A stretch of 8,789 bases of DNA from the NCBI RefSeq assembly GCF_014297285.1, contig NZ_JACOQI010000040.1, forward strand, positions 1 through 8,789. Direction: 5' to 3'. Both the position numbers and the translations under genes were made by a program. Of this stretch, positions 1 through 6,442 are shown in pieces. The notes under the pieces are model-generated. The model was not told the DNA's origin, ran no database searches, and saw nothing but the letters and a program-made list of their open reading frames with translations. Every line of letters begins with the position of its first letter. Position 1 is the stretch's first letter. This DNA comes from Dysosmobacter segnis (GTDB taxonomy: Bacteria; Bacillota; Clostridia; Oscillospirales; Oscillospiraceae).

Positions 1-215
1 ATATAATAAACACAGAGCCGCAGAATGGCCAGGGTTGCCATCACCGCCGCAATGATTAGGATGGTGTTTCGGTTTTCTCCGGCCACTCCGATGTCAATCA
101 TACTGGCCAGGGCAGTAGGCAGCAGCATGGCTGTCACAGCGGAGAGCAGCATCAGCGCCAAGAGGGCGGCCACATGCTTTCCGCTGAGTTTTACACGGGA
201 AAAAATCGTACCCAT
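1..215 (-). CDS. ABC exporter (permease-ATPase type), N-terminal fragment
   Basis: This is the 5' end of a minus-strand gene that runs off the left edge; 71 codons are visible. The start is ATG at 215-213, preceded by a good Shine-Dalgarno (AGAAAGGA, complement of 221-228) five bases upstream. The protein opens with a short basic cytoplasmic leader (MGTIFSRVKLSGKH), then a hydrophobic helix at residues 16-34. Next comes the segment LPTALASMIDIGVAGEN and a second hydrophobic helix from about residue 52. A first helix ending in LPT..A..IDIGV is typical of the first membrane span of fused permease-ATPase ABC exporters (MdlB/LmrA-like), which usually have an ATPase domain after about 330 residues. 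That domain lies outside the window, so the family call rests on the N-terminus alone and the substrate is unknown. It is divergent from the TetR gene and shares its regulatory gap, so TetR may control both sides. Confidence 0.72.
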   Translation of the reverse strand, partial: MGTIFSRVKLSGKHVAALLALMLLSAVTAMLLPTALASMIDIGVAGENRNTILIIAAVMATLAILRLCVYY

Positions 216-251
216 AGTTTTCCTTTCTGCTCGTCGTACTCGCATTTTAGC

Positions 252-280
252 TTGACAGGGCAAATAGCAAATGATAGTAT
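252..280 (+). promoter_or_regulatory. Predicted sigma-A promoter of the TetR-lipid operon
   Basis: A perfect -35 box TTGACA lies at 252-257. A -10-like TAGTAT (4 of 6 consensus bases) sits at 275-280 after a 17-bp spacer. Transcription would begin near 287 and give a leader of about 120 bases before the TetR start at 407. The -10 box lies inside the palindrome at 271-300, which fits repression by a bound TetR dimer. On the opposite strand TTGACA also occurs (complement of 331-336), and a TATACT -10-like box is the complement of 276-281. Neither has a convincing partner at normal spacing, so the promoter of the minus-strand ABC gene is not settled. Confidence 0.55.
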
Positions 281-300
281 AAATGAAACGATAGTATCAT
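271..300. promoter_or_regulatory. Candidate TetR operator, 30-bp imperfect palindrome
   Basis: The arms ATGATAGTAT (271-280) and ATAGTATCAT (291-300) are inverted repeats matching at 9 of 10 positions, separated by 10 bp. The site covers the predicted -10 box and start point of the plus-strand promoter and lies in the gap between the divergent ABC and TetR genes. TetR-family proteins bind such symmetric sites as dimers and commonly regulate their own gene and a divergent neighbour. The symmetry is read directly from the sequence; binding by this TetR is inferred. Confidence 0.5.
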
Positions 301-311
301 AGATGCTATGA
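297..311. repeat. Short perfect palindrome TCATAG-ATG-CTATGA
   Basis: Six-base arms with a 3-base centre form a second inverted repeat that overlaps the right end of the larger palindrome by four bases. It may be a second half of a compound operator or a chance result of the local AT-rich, repeated TAG/CTA composition. No function is claimed. Confidence 0.3.
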
Positions 312-406
312 ATATCACAGAAGCAGGCGTTGTCAATAGTCCGAGCGAAAGTGGAACAAATGACAATCCTTGTTTCAATGATACGCAATTAAAGGAGACG
401 TTTCTT

Positions 407-934
407 ATGCGAAGGACAACGGCTACAACAGACTATCTGAAAGAATGTATGGGTACAGCGTTGCTGGAACTAATGAAAGAAAAACCCATTGAAAAAATCA
501 GTATTGAGGAGATGACTGCCAAGGCAGATGTAGGTCGCTCCACTTATTTCCGTTATTTCAAAAGTAAAGATGAAGTTCTGTCTTTCAAAATCACATGTCT
601 GTGGAAGCGCTTTTCCGACGAACACGGTGCTACCAACTTCGCCACTGGTAGTTATGACGGCATCAGGCTGTTTTTTGAATTTTGCCTTTCCACTCGTCCT
701 ATTTGTGATCTGCTCTACTCAGCTGATCGCCAATATGTGATTCTAAACTTCTATTTACAAGAAGCGGCATCCATTGTCGCTAATGCCGATGCCAAAACGC
801 ACTACTTTATCCAATTTATTACATATGGATTGTTTGGGCTTATGAATGCGTGGGTATTACGAGGCTATAAAGAAACCCCACAGGAAATGGCACAAATAGT
901 TTGCGATTGGGAAGCATCTTCGGAGGAGAAATAA
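407..934 (+). CDS. TetR/AcrR-family transcriptional regulator
   Basis: This 175-residue protein is a probable DNA-binding repressor that heads the lipid operon. The N-terminal TetR domain covers about residues 8-60: a first helix (YLKECMGTALLELMKEKP), ISIEEMTAKADVGRSTYFRYF as the helix-turn-helix (about 32-51), then the family-typical K..KDEVL. The rest is a helical ligand/dimerisation domain of the small TetR_C type, with no recognisable ligand signature. ATG at 407 is chosen over the in-frame ATG at 308 because AAAGGAG (391-397) lies nine bases upstream. The 33 extra residues would also precede the normal family start and overlap the promoter/operator area. The stop is 19 bp before cls, so it is probably co-transcribed with the operon and may sense a lipid or membrane-active compound (inference). 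Confidence 0.9.
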   Translation: MRRTTATTDYLKECMGTALLELMKEKPIEKISIEEMTAKADVGRSTYFRYFKSKDEVLSFKITCLWKRFSDEHGATNFATGSYDGIRLFFEFCLSTRPICDLLYSADRQYVILNFYLQEAASIVANADAKTHYFIQFITYGLFGLMNAWVLRGYKETPQEMAQIVCDWEASSEEK

Positions 935-953
935 CATAGAGGGGGGTAAACAT

Positions 954-2471
954 ATGGGAAAAATCATTCGACGCATTCTAACAATTATTCCAGCGGTGGC
1001 TTTACAATCGCTCTGGCTTTTGCTGTTGATGAAATGGCTGACCCCTTACGCACCGATTATTGTGTCACTGCTTTCCGTTGCAGCGTTTTTCTTGGTGGTA
1101 TTTATTATTATAAAGAGAGATGAAACCGCTTATAAATTGCTTTGGCTGCTGGTTATTCTGTCACTACCTTTGGTAGGAGCGTTACTATATCTGCTCTTTG
1201 GAAATAAACGGACGGCCCGCCCTCTAAAAAGGCGCTTGCAGCAAGTTCAAAAGAGTTGCAATCCGCAGCCTCTTCCAATAAAAGAAGCGCCCTTTGACGG
1301 CGAAAAACGCATGGGGCAAACAGTGCGGTGGCTGGAAGAAAAAACGCAATATCCGATGTGTGCAGTTGAGCAGGTTCGTTACTATCCGTTGGGCGATAAT
1401 ATGTTCCCTGATATGCTTGCCGATTTGAAAAATGCAAGAAACTCGATTTACGTAGAATACTTCATTATTGAGCCGGGGCATATGTGGGACGCAATCGTGA
1501 ACGAACTGGAAGTAAAAATGGAGCAGGGCGTTGATGTACGTGTGATATACGATGATCTTGGCAGTATTTCTTCGTTCAATTTCAGTAATGTCCGTGAACT
1601 GAAAAAGAAAGGCATTCCATGTATTCCTTTTAATCCTTTCCTTGCCTTAAAAGGAACTGCAAACTATCGCGATCATCGCAAAATGCTGATTATTGACAAC
1701 GAAGTTGCTTATAGCGGAGGTATCAACTTATCAGATCGGTATATCAATTTGGAACATCCCTATGGACACTGGAAGGACACAGGCTTTCGGATTACTGGTG
1801 AGCCAGTAAAAAATTTTACCCATATGTTCTTGACCTTTTGGAACGCATTTTCGCTGGAAAAAGAAGCAGGACAGCTTGCAATGCCCACATATCCCAAAAG
1901 GTATCCTGCGCCGCCGCACACATTTGATGGTTATGTGCTTAGTTACTACGATTCGCCCCTTAACCATGAAGCTACCAGTAATCAGCTCTTTATTGACTTG
2001 CTTTCTCAAAGCACGGATTACGCATGGTTTTTTACACCGTATCTTATGCTTGGCGATGACTTGATGGATGCAATGATTTCCGCTGCTCAACGTGGTGTAG
2101 ACGTGCGGATCATTATGCCCGGCATCCCTGATAAGAAGCTGATTTTCCGTATGTCTCGGAGCTTTTATCAGGTGTTGCTGACTGGCGGCATCAAGATTTA
2201 TGAGTATACTCCCGGCTTCGTTCATGCAAAGAGCTTTGTATCAGACGACAAAGTTGCGACGATAGGAACTGTCAATCTGGACTACCGCAGTCTCTTTCTC
2301 CACTTTGAAAACAATTCGTTCTTTTATCGTTCCAGTATTATTGCAGCAATAAAGGACGATTTCATCGCTACACAGGCAAAATGTAAAGAGGTAAAGCCCT
2401 ATGATATGAAACATTATTCGCGCCGCTGGGTCGTAGATGGTGTCCTTCGTATTTTCGCACCGCTATGTTGA
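954..2471 (+). CDS. cls: Cardiolipin synthase, bacterial two-HKD type
   Basis: This is a membrane-bound phospholipase D superfamily enzyme that condenses phosphatidylglycerol molecules to cardiolipin and glycerol. At 505 residues it has the usual length for clostridial/bacillary Cls. Two hydrophobic helices occupy about residues 8-53 and 60-83 (PLDc_N region, ending LLYLLFGNK). Two catalytic HxKxxxxD motifs follow: H241-R-K243 to D248, followed by SGGINLSDRY, and H424-A-K426 to D431, followed by IGTVNLDYRS. The C-terminus RWVVDGVLRIFAPLC is the typical family tail. The start ATG at 954 has a strong purine-rich Shine-Dalgarno (GAGGGGGG, 939-946). It is the second gene of the TetR-led operon and its stop lies 7 bp before the next gene. 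All catalytic residues are present, so it should be active. Related enzymes of this fold can use other alcohol acceptors, so the exact product is not proven. Confidence 0.95.
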   Translation: MGKIIRRILTIIPAVALQSLWLLLLMKWLTPYAPIIVSLLSVAAFFLVVFIIIKRDETAYKLLWLLVILSLPLVGALLYLLFGNKRTARPLKRRLQQVQKSCNPQPLPIKEAPFDGEKRMGQTVRWLEEKTQYPMCAVEQVRYYPLGDNMFPDMLADLKNARNSIYVEYFIIEPGHMWDAIVNELEVKMEQGVDVRVIYDDLGSISSFNFSNVRELKKKGIPCIPFNPFLALKGTANYRDHRKMLIIDNEVAYSGGINLSDRYINLEHPYGHWKDTGFRITGEPVKNFTHMFLTFWNAFSLEKEAGQLAMPTYPKRYPAPPHTFDGYVLSYYDSPLNHEATSNQLFIDLLSQSTDYAWFFTPYLMLGDDLMDAMISAAQRGVDVRIIMPGIPDKKLIFRMSRSFYQVLLTGGIKIYEYTPGFVHAKSFVSDDKVATIGTVNLDYRSLFLHFENNSFFYRSSIIAAIKDDFIATQAKCKEVKPYDMKHYSRRWVVDGVLRIFAPLC

Positions 2472-2478
2472 GGTTTTT

Positions 2479-2940
2479 ATGAAGCATTTTCTTATGTGTC
2501 TGCTATATATCGCGGCGTTAGGGGTTCTCTCCTTTGTAGTGGGGCGCTTGATCCCGAAGCATTGGTTTCACGCCGATCGTTTTCCTTGGGTCTGCCACCC
2601 GGCAGAGCAAAAACTATGGAAGCGGCTTCATGTTCGGAAATGGCAGGCAAAGATCCCCGATATGAGCCGCATATTCGTTAAAATCATGCCGGAAAAGAAA
2701 CTGACAAAGGAAAACTATGAGAACTTGCCGCGCATGATAGAAGAAACTTGCGTGGCAGAGTGGACACATATTCTGTTGTCTATCGCCGGTCTTGGACTGC
2801 TGAAAATATGGTCCGGTGTTGGCGGGGTATGTATAACGATTATCTACATTGTGCTGGGTAATTTGCCGTTTATTGTTGTCCAGCGCTATAATCGCCCACG
2901 CCTGCAAAAGCTGTTTGCTATGCAGCAAAGGAAAAAATAG
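2479..2940 (+). CDS. CrtO-like acyltransferase (glycosyl-4,4'-diaponeurosporenoate acyltransferase family)
   Basis: This small membrane protein has 153 residues, close to the roughly 165 residues of staphylococcal CrtO, which acylates the glucose of a glycosylated carotenoid in staphyloxanthin synthesis. Visible features in order are an N-terminal hydrophobic helix (about 4-25), P-K-HWF with a following FPW and E-x-K-LW-x-RL-x-V-x-KW block (26-55), and an ETC-AEW-H block (89-97). Two further hydrophobic stretches then lead to the family signature NLPFIVVQRYNRPRL (128-142). ATG at 2479 is preferred over an upstream in-frame ATG at 2437 because that one lies inside cls, while GAGG at 2470-2473 is correctly spaced for 2479. 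No carotenoid genes (crtM, crtN type) are visible in the window, and the next gene makes glycolipids. The acceptor here may therefore be a glucosyl-diacylglycerol rather than a carotenoid (inference). Confidence 0.78.
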   Translation: MKHFLMCLLYIAALGVLSFVVGRLIPKHWFHADRFPWVCHPAEQKLWKRLHVRKWQAKIPDMSRIFVKIMPEKKLTKENYENLPRMIEETCVAEWTHILLSIAGLGLLKIWSGVGGVCITIIYIVLGNLPFIVVQRYNRPRLQKLFAMQQRKK

Positions 2941-2949
2941 GAGATTCAA

Positions 2950-4068
2950 ATGCAAACACTAATTCTAAGCTGCAACACTGGCGCAGGGCATAACTCCTGT
3001 GCGCAAGCAGTTCAGGAAGCCTACCACTCTCGCGGAGAAATCTGCAATATTACAGATTCTTTGCAGTTTATTTCAGAAAAAGCATCCACGTTTATTTCTA
3101 ATTGGCATACCCGAATTTACCGCCATGCTCCAAGGCTTTTTGATGCTGGGTATCAGCGTGCGGAATCTCACGAAGATATTTTTTGTGAGGGAACGCCGAT
3201 CTATAAGCTACTTTCCTCCGGCGCAGAGCGGATGTATCAATACATCCGCTCTGCAGGCTACGATAATATTATCTGTACTCATGTATTCCCAGCCTTGGCG
3301 TTGACAGAAATGCGCCGACAGCACCCATGCTTACAGCTTGTAACGAGCCACATTTCTACAGACTATACCTGCGCTCCCTGCACAGCGGATTCTGCGCTGG
3401 ACTGGTATTTCATTCCGTCCACTTCGCTGTTAGGTGAGTTTGAACAATGTGGACTTCAACCTCAAAAGCTGATCGCCAGTGGAATCCCTGTGCGGCAGCA
3501 ATTCTACCAGCGTGTGTCACAAGAAGCAGGAAAAGCCAACGCCGGAATCTCTCCTGCTCATCAGCATATTTTAATGATGTGCGGTAGCATGGGCTGCGGT
3601 CCAATGGAGGAGATTATATCGTATCTCTGCCCTTACCTCACAACAGAACAAGAACTTAGTGTTGTATGCGGCACAAATGATGATTTACGCAAAAAACTCC
3701 AAAAAAGGACAGAAAAGTATTCTCAAGTTCATGTTCTGGGAACCGTCAATAATGTGCCGCAGCTCATGCAAGCCTCAGACCTATTCCTGACAAAGCCCGG
3801 AGGTCTAAGTACATCTGAGGCAATGGCGGCAGAGTTACCAATGGTGCTTATCGATGCAGTGGCTGGCTGCGAGACACATAATCTGAATTTTTTTCTGCGT
3901 AATGGAATGGCCGTCACAGCCAATACGCCAAAAGCAATCGCAGACACCACAATAAAAACGCTAAATGCCCCAGTGCTTCTTTCTAAAATGCGCGCGGCAA
4001 TGCGGTCGCAGACGGAATGTACGGCAGCCGATAAAATCTATGAATGGATATACAGTCATGCAAAGTAA
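2950..4068 (+). CDS. MGDG/UgtP-type diacylglycerol glycosyltransferase
   Basis: This is a GT28-type enzyme predicted to move a sugar (usually glucose or galactose from a UDP-sugar) onto diacylglycerol at the inner membrane face, making mono- or oligoglycosyl-diacylglycerol. The N-terminal MGDG_synth domain begins at once with LSCNTGAGHNSCAQA (7-20), including the conserved GAGH, then WHTRIYRHAP (52-61), CTHVFPALAL (109-118), STDYTC (136-141) and ASGIPVR (176-182). The C-terminal nucleotide-sugar domain shows MMCGSMGCGP (209-218), the TKPGGLSTSEAMA donor loop (281-293) and a late AGCETHNLNFF (305-315). Its 372 residues are within the family range. GGAG at 2940-2943 precedes ATG 2950, and the preceding stop lies 9 bp upstream. 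Its last 11 bases overlap the next gene. Sugar identity and number of sugars added cannot be told from the sequence. Confidence 0.9.
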   Translation: MQTLILSCNTGAGHNSCAQAVQEAYHSRGEICNITDSLQFISEKASTFISNWHTRIYRHAPRLFDAGYQRAESHEDIFCEGTPIYKLLSSGAERMYQYIRSAGYDNIICTHVFPALALTEMRRQHPCLQLVTSHISTDYTCAPCTADSALDWYFIPSTSLLGEFEQCGLQPQKLIASGIPVRQQFYQRVSQEAGKANAGISPAHQHILMMCGSMGCGPMEEIISYLCPYLTTEQELSVVCGTNDDLRKKLQKRTEKYSQVHVLGTVNNVPQLMQASDLFLTKPGGLSTSEAMAAELPMVLIDAVAGCETHNLNFFLRNGMAVTANTPKAIADTTIKTLNAPVLLSKMRAAMRSQTECTAADKIYEWIYSHAK

Positions 4069-4759
4069 TCATATAAAGCCGGAAGTTAATTACCGTGAGT
4101 TCCGCATCCATAAACTTAATACACCTGAATTTTCTCACGTCAGGCTATTGCTTTACTGGCCAATTTTCGGCTTGCTGTTTTTGTTTCTTGAGCGGTTGCA
4201 ACCGCAACGAAATTACTATCCCGTCTATTGTGGACTCGATGATATAATACCATTTTGTGAATGGGCGTTGATTCCGTATCTATTTTGGTTTGTCTTTCTA
4301 ATCGGTACGTTGGTTTATACTTTTTTCGTCGATGTACCTGCATTTCGGCGTATGATGTATTTTGTGATAGTCACCTATACGATCACGGTTTTGATTTACC
4401 TGTTCTTTCCAACCTGCCAAAATTTGCGGCCAGAAGCATTTGTACGCAATAATCTACTTACACGCTTTATTGAATTATTCTATAGTTTCGATACCAATAC
4501 AAATGTTTGCCCCTCACTTCATGTAATAGGCTCTGTTGCCGCGATGTTTGGGTTATGGGATTGCAAGGCGCTCCAAAGCGTCGGATGGAAAATCGCTGCT
4601 ACATCAATCGCCGTGTGTATCAGTCTCTCCACCGTTTTTATGAAACAGCATTCTATCATGGATGTTCTCGCTGCATTGCCAGTCTGTTTCTTTGGTTGGT
4701 GGATTGCCTATAAGATACTCCCCAATAATAAAACAAACCGATTTCTTATGAGGATGTAA
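4058..4759 (+). CDS. PAP2-superfamily membrane phosphatase/lipid head-group transferase
   Basis: This is a 233-residue integral membrane protein with about five to six hydrophobic segments (roughly 29-46, 70-91, 100-119, 151-166, 178-194, 204-220). Two of the three PAP2 catalytic motifs are clear: CPSLHV (H155) and ST-FMKQHSIMDV (H198, D202). The first classical motif KxxxxxxRP is not present; only QNLRP (121-125) resembles it. The PSLH plus KQHxxxD pattern fits the PAP2_3 (inositol phosphotransferase-like) branch as well as simple phosphatidate phosphatases. A likely role is making diacylglycerol from phosphatidic acid for the preceding glycosyltransferase, or transferring a lipid head group (both inferred). 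ATG at 4058 is chosen because it gives an 11-bp overlap with the previous gene, a translational-coupling arrangement; the Shine-Dalgarno is weak (GGATA). An in-frame ATG at 4040 is possible. Confidence 0.85.
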   Translation: MQSNHIKPEVNYREFRIHKLNTPEFSHVRLLLYWPIFGLLFLFLERLQPQRNYYPVYCGLDDIIPFCEWALIPYLFWFVFLIGTLVYTFFVDVPAFRRMMYFVIVTYTITVLIYLFFPTCQNLRPEAFVRNNLLTRFIELFYSFDTNTNVCPSLHVIGSVAAMFGLWDCKALQSVGWKIAATSIAVCISLSTVFMKQHSIMDVLAALPVCFFGWWIAYKILPNNKTNRFLMRM

Positions 4760-4761
4760 TC

Positions 4762-5916
4762 ATGGATAAATCCTACAAAAAGCCGCTTCTACTAATCACG
4801 TTTGGGGTGATCTTATTTGCGGCATTCAACAATCTAAACTATGTTGCCAACTTTCTAAAATCGTGTATTGGCTTGCTCGCTCCGATTTTATCAGGCCTTT
4901 TGCTGGCCTTTGTTCTGAGTGTACCCGTGCGCGGACTGGCAAAGAGGCTTCGACGAAAGCTGACTAAAGCTACAGATCGGCAAATAGACATGATAAGCCT
5001 GTTACTGACGCTGATATGTGTTATTGCGATTATTGCTCTTCTGTGTGTAATTGCGATTCCACAGCTCACTGCATCTGTAAAAAGCATTGCTGCTCTTGTT
5101 CAAGAAAAATGGCCTGACTGGGTCGGCTTATTGCAAAGATACGGCATTGACACAGAGAAACTGTCGGCACATTTTGCTGCGCTCGATTGGAAATCTATTC
5201 TGCAAAGCATTTCGAGCGAAATGAACACAGTGATTTCCTCAGTTGCCAATGTTGCTGGCTCTACGGTATCTGCGATTGCTGATGTTGCAATTTCACTTGT
5301 GATCACATTCTATGTGCTAATTGGATGGCGTGAATTGAGCAGTCAAAGCAAACGGGCACTGTATGCCTACTGTAAGGAATCCGTTGCAGATAGAATTTGC
5401 CATATTTCGAAACTTGCACATGACACCTATGCGAAGTTTCTTTCTGGTCAGTGTGTCGAGGTTATGATTCTTGGAACATTGATCTTTCTTTCGTTTTCTG
5501 TTGCAGGGATTCCATATGCGGGGCTAACAGCCGTTTTAACTGCCGCCTTTGCATTCGTTCCTTATATTGGAGGATTTCTCTCCTGCGCTTTCGGCATTTT
5601 ATTTACTTTATTGGCGGCTCCGAACAAGGCGCTCCTATGCTTGATCGTCTATCAGGCAACTCAGTTTGTTGAAAATCAGTTCATCTATCCGCGCGTCGTG
5701 GGAAACAGTGTAGGGCTATCCCCGTTCTGGACGTTGTTGGCGGTTTTGCTGGGCGGTAAACTGTTCGGTGTCCTTGGCATGATCTTCTTTATTCCGTTAA
5801 TGGCTCTTGTATCTCAGCTTCTACACGAATCAATCGAACGGCGGCTGCATACCCGCAAACCGGAGCTGTCCAATGTACAAAGCAACTCAGACGAGAATAC
5901 AGACATATCTCAATGA
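4762..5916 (+). CDS. AI-2E family transporter (YtvI/PerM-like membrane protein)
   Basis: This 384-residue polytopic membrane protein belongs to the AI-2E/PerM family, whose members have been linked to export of small molecules, ion exchange or sporulation; no substrate can be assigned here. Two hydrophobic segments lie at about 9-28 and 34-55, then 79-99. An amphipathic extracytoplasmic stretch (102-160) follows, then a helix at about 165-187 and the conserved C-terminal core. That core holds FAFVPYIGGFLS (263-274), ENQFIYPRVVGNSVGLSP (304-321) and GGKLFGVLGMIFFIPLMA (331-348). TGAGGATG (4749-4756) serves as Shine-Dalgarno, with a 2-bp gap from the previous stop. The last about 15 residues (hydrophilic NSDENTDISQ end) are read out of frame from DNA that, in another frame, codes a RelA/SpoT fragment. 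The native tail has therefore probably been replaced. The membrane core is complete, so function may survive. Confidence 0.9.
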   Translation: MDKSYKKPLLLITFGVILFAAFNNLNYVANFLKSCIGLLAPILSGLLLAFVLSVPVRGLAKRLRRKLTKATDRQIDMISLLLTLICVIAIIALLCVIAIPQLTASVKSIAALVQEKWPDWVGLLQRYGIDTEKLSAHFAALDWKSILQSISSEMNTVISSVANVAGSTVSAIADVAISLVITFYVLIGWRELSSQSKRALYAYCKESVADRICHISKLAHDTYAKFLSGQCVEVMILGTLIFLSFSVAGIPYAGLTAVLTAAFAFVPYIGGFLSCAFGILFTLLAAPNKALLCLIVYQATQFVENQFIYPRVVGNSVGLSPFWTLLAVLLGGKLFGVLGMIFFIPLMALVSQLLHESIERRLHTRKPELSNVQSNSDENTDISQ

Positions 5917-5956
5917 TGTAGCAGGCGTTCGAATAGTTTGTGCGTTTATTGACGAT
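5873..5956 (+). pseudogene. Sliver of a RelA/SpoT-type (p)ppGpp synthetase
   Basis: The 28 codons MYKATQTRIQ-TYLNDVAGVR-IVCAFIDD contain YLNDVAGVRIVCAFIDD. This matches the conserved start of the small alarmone synthetase (RelA_SpoT) fold, normally (Y)LNDIAGVRVIC.F.DDIY. Everything upstream and downstream that such an enzyme needs (about 200 residues) is missing, so this is a remnant. It overlaps the last 44 bases of the AI-2E gene in another reading frame and continues in frame into the histidine kinase remnant. The family assignment rests on one motif and is moderate. Confidence 0.6.
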
Positions 5957-6409
5957 AATCGTCTGGATGAACAGATCCGCCAGGCAGTTCTTTCATTGGA
6001 AACAAAATGGACAGAAAAAGAAATTGGTTTTCAGGTAGAATTGGAGGAAGTTAAATATACTGCGAATGAAGGACTTTTTATGCATATCTGGATAAATCTT
6101 TTAGATAATGCGATTAAGTTCAGCCCTTCAAAGGGGACAATTACGATGTTTCTGAAACAAGAACAGGATTCTGTTAAGTTCATTCTGGAAGATGAAGGAC
6201 CAGGAATAGAGGATGATGTAAAATCCAGAATATTTGACAAGTTCTATCAGGTAGATGGATCTCATAAAGCAGAAGGAAATGGCCTAGGTCTTGCACTTGT
6301 AAAACGGATTGTAGATAGTGCCGGAGGAACAATCAAAGCAGAAAACCGTGAATATGGTGGATGCAGATTTGTTATAGAGCTGCCAAAGCAGAAAGATGAG
6401 ATTATCTAG
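5873..6409 (+). CDS. Truncated sensor histidine kinase (ATPase half only) with foreign N-terminus
   Basis: This is a 178-codon open frame. From about codon 30 (RLDEQIRQAVLSLE) it is the end of a sensor kinase: N-box MHIWINLLDNAIKFSP (70-85), G1 box DEGPGIEDDV (107-116), F box FDKFYQVD (121-128) and G2 box GNGLGLALVKRIV (135-147). All ATP-binding motifs are intact. Missing are the sensor, HAMP and dimerisation domain with its phospho-accepting histidine, so normal signalling is not possible. Codons 1-28 belong to a RelA/SpoT fragment, so the 5' part was replaced by recombination near 5954-5962. ATG 5873 has GGAG at 5862-5865 and could be used, but no response regulator is visible next to it. 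It is most likely a decayed gene; a free ATPase fragment is possible. FUSC follows 33 bp downstream. Confidence 0.72.
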   Translation: MYKATQTRIQTYLNDVAGVRIVCAFIDDNRLDEQIRQAVLSLETKWTEKEIGFQVELEEVKYTANEGLFMHIWINLLDNAIKFSPSKGTITMFLKQEQDSVKFILEDEGPGIEDDVKSRIFDKFYQVDGSHKAEGNGLGLALVKRIVDSAGGTIKAENREYGGCRFVIELPKQKDEII

Positions 6410-6442
6410 TTTTAAGATAAATTAGAAGATGGGAGTATTTAT

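Noticed and set aside
308..406. Upstream in-frame start of the TetR gene, adding 33 residues
   Set aside because: No Shine-Dalgarno at 308, it lies in the promoter/operator region, and ATG 407 has AAAGGAG at ideal spacing and matches the family N-terminus.
1731..2225. 164-codon minus-strand open frame opposite cls
   Set aside because: It lies antisense to the well-supported HKD2 half of cls, has a Cys/His-rich, non-family-like sequence, and shows no independent signal.
2437..2478. Longer start of the CrtO-like gene inside cls
   Set aside because: The extra residues are cls codons read in another frame; ATG 2479 has a Shine-Dalgarno and begins the membrane helix expected for the family.
3965..4057. 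Longer start of the PAP2 gene inside the glycosyltransferase
   Set aside because: The extra 31 residues are a shadow of the glycosyltransferase coding region; ATG 4058 gives a normal short overlap.
6402..6420. Hairpin TTATCT/AGATAA after the kinase remnant as a terminator
   Set aside because: It has only six AU-rich pairs with no T tract, and the stem includes the stop codon; too weak for an intrinsic terminator.
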